A stretch of 14,396 bases of DNA. It comes from Prevotellaceae bacterium UBA2738. Its GTDB lineage: Bacteria; Bacteroidota; Bacteroidia; Bacteroidales; Bacteroidaceae. A model generated the notes under the pieces. That model was not told where the DNA came from and did not search any database. It was given only the letters and a program-made list of their open reading frames with translations. Within the stretch, counting starts at the first letter, position 1, and the number at the start of each line of letters is the position of its first letter. Positions 14,341 to 14,396 of this stretch are shown piece after piece. The translations under genes were made by a program, and so were the position numbers. The stretch covers positions 2,929-17,324 of the forward strand of contig DEJW01000012.1 of assembly GCA_002353585.1 (NCBI GenBank), read 5' to 3'.

Positions 14341-14396
14341 TTCGTTGTCTATGTTGTCGTTATTAATCTTTTGACCACGGATTTCACGGATTAACT
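14341..14396 (-). other. Leader of the pectate lyase gene, partial
   Basis: The 56 bp upstream of the lyase start contain an A/T- and C/A-rich leader and, at 14376-14392, two CACGGATT words 9 bp apart, a common dispersed genomic repeat. No TAnnTTTG element is visible on the minus strand, so the promoter is probably outside the window. Confidence 0.4.

Overview
The window looks like a chromosomal segment of a Bacteroidales bacterium, most likely a Prevotella-type genus. The signs are promoters of the Bacteroidota form TTTG-N19/20-TAnnTTTG (487-518 and 2170-2200), A/T-rich leaders instead of strong Shine-Dalgarno sites, a secreted protein with a type IX secretion (T9SS) C-terminal sorting signal, a Bacteroidales-style VirE/DUF3874 ATPase, and many short dispersed repeats between and inside genes. 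The assignment is inferred from these traits, not from a database match.

Region 1 (1-1932) is one compact unit: a single gene for a VirE-family, SF3-like P-loop ATPase (593-1807) enclosed by two 110-bp inverted arms (83-192 and 1823-1932). The arms align without a gap at about 83% identity by hand count. Each carries an outer ACCTCCCT motif, a 14-bp variable spacer, a perfectly conserved 20-bp core, an inverted motif and then 11-bp-phased ACCTCCCT-N-A-N units resembling replication iterons. Between the left arm and the promoter are two near-perfect palindromes whose 4-bp centres are reverse complements of each other. This is the most unusual part of the window.

Region 2 (2170-5985, plus strand) is a three-gene biotin-dependent acyl-CoA carboxylase operon: biotin carboxylase, a small biotin carrier subunit, and a carboxyltransferase of the PccB/MmdA family. 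The first two genes look like a propionyl-CoA carboxylase alpha chain split in two. Both spacers hold tandem GGAGTTAA-type repeats. The likely job is acetyl- or propionyl-CoA carboxylation; no sodium-pump decarboxylase subunit is seen.

Region 3 (5980-11846, minus strand) is a tight cluster running leftwards: iron-dependent alcohol dehydrogenase, then A-type flavoprotein FprA (oxygen or NO reductase), then a large Dna2-like protein with a RecB-type nuclease domain and an SF1B helicase domain. Spacing is 4 bp, then an 8-bp overlap. The helicase gene has at least four in-frame palindromic repeat insertions. It meets the carboxylase operon tail to tail with a 6-bp overlap.

Region 4 (11923-14340, minus strand) encodes a secreted pectate lyase of the PL9 type with an Ig-like domain, an unassigned C-terminal domain and a T9SS signal, fitting a plant-polysaccharide-degrading gut or rumen anaerobe. 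Its promoter is probably beyond the right edge. No tRNA, rRNA or CRISPR array was recognised.
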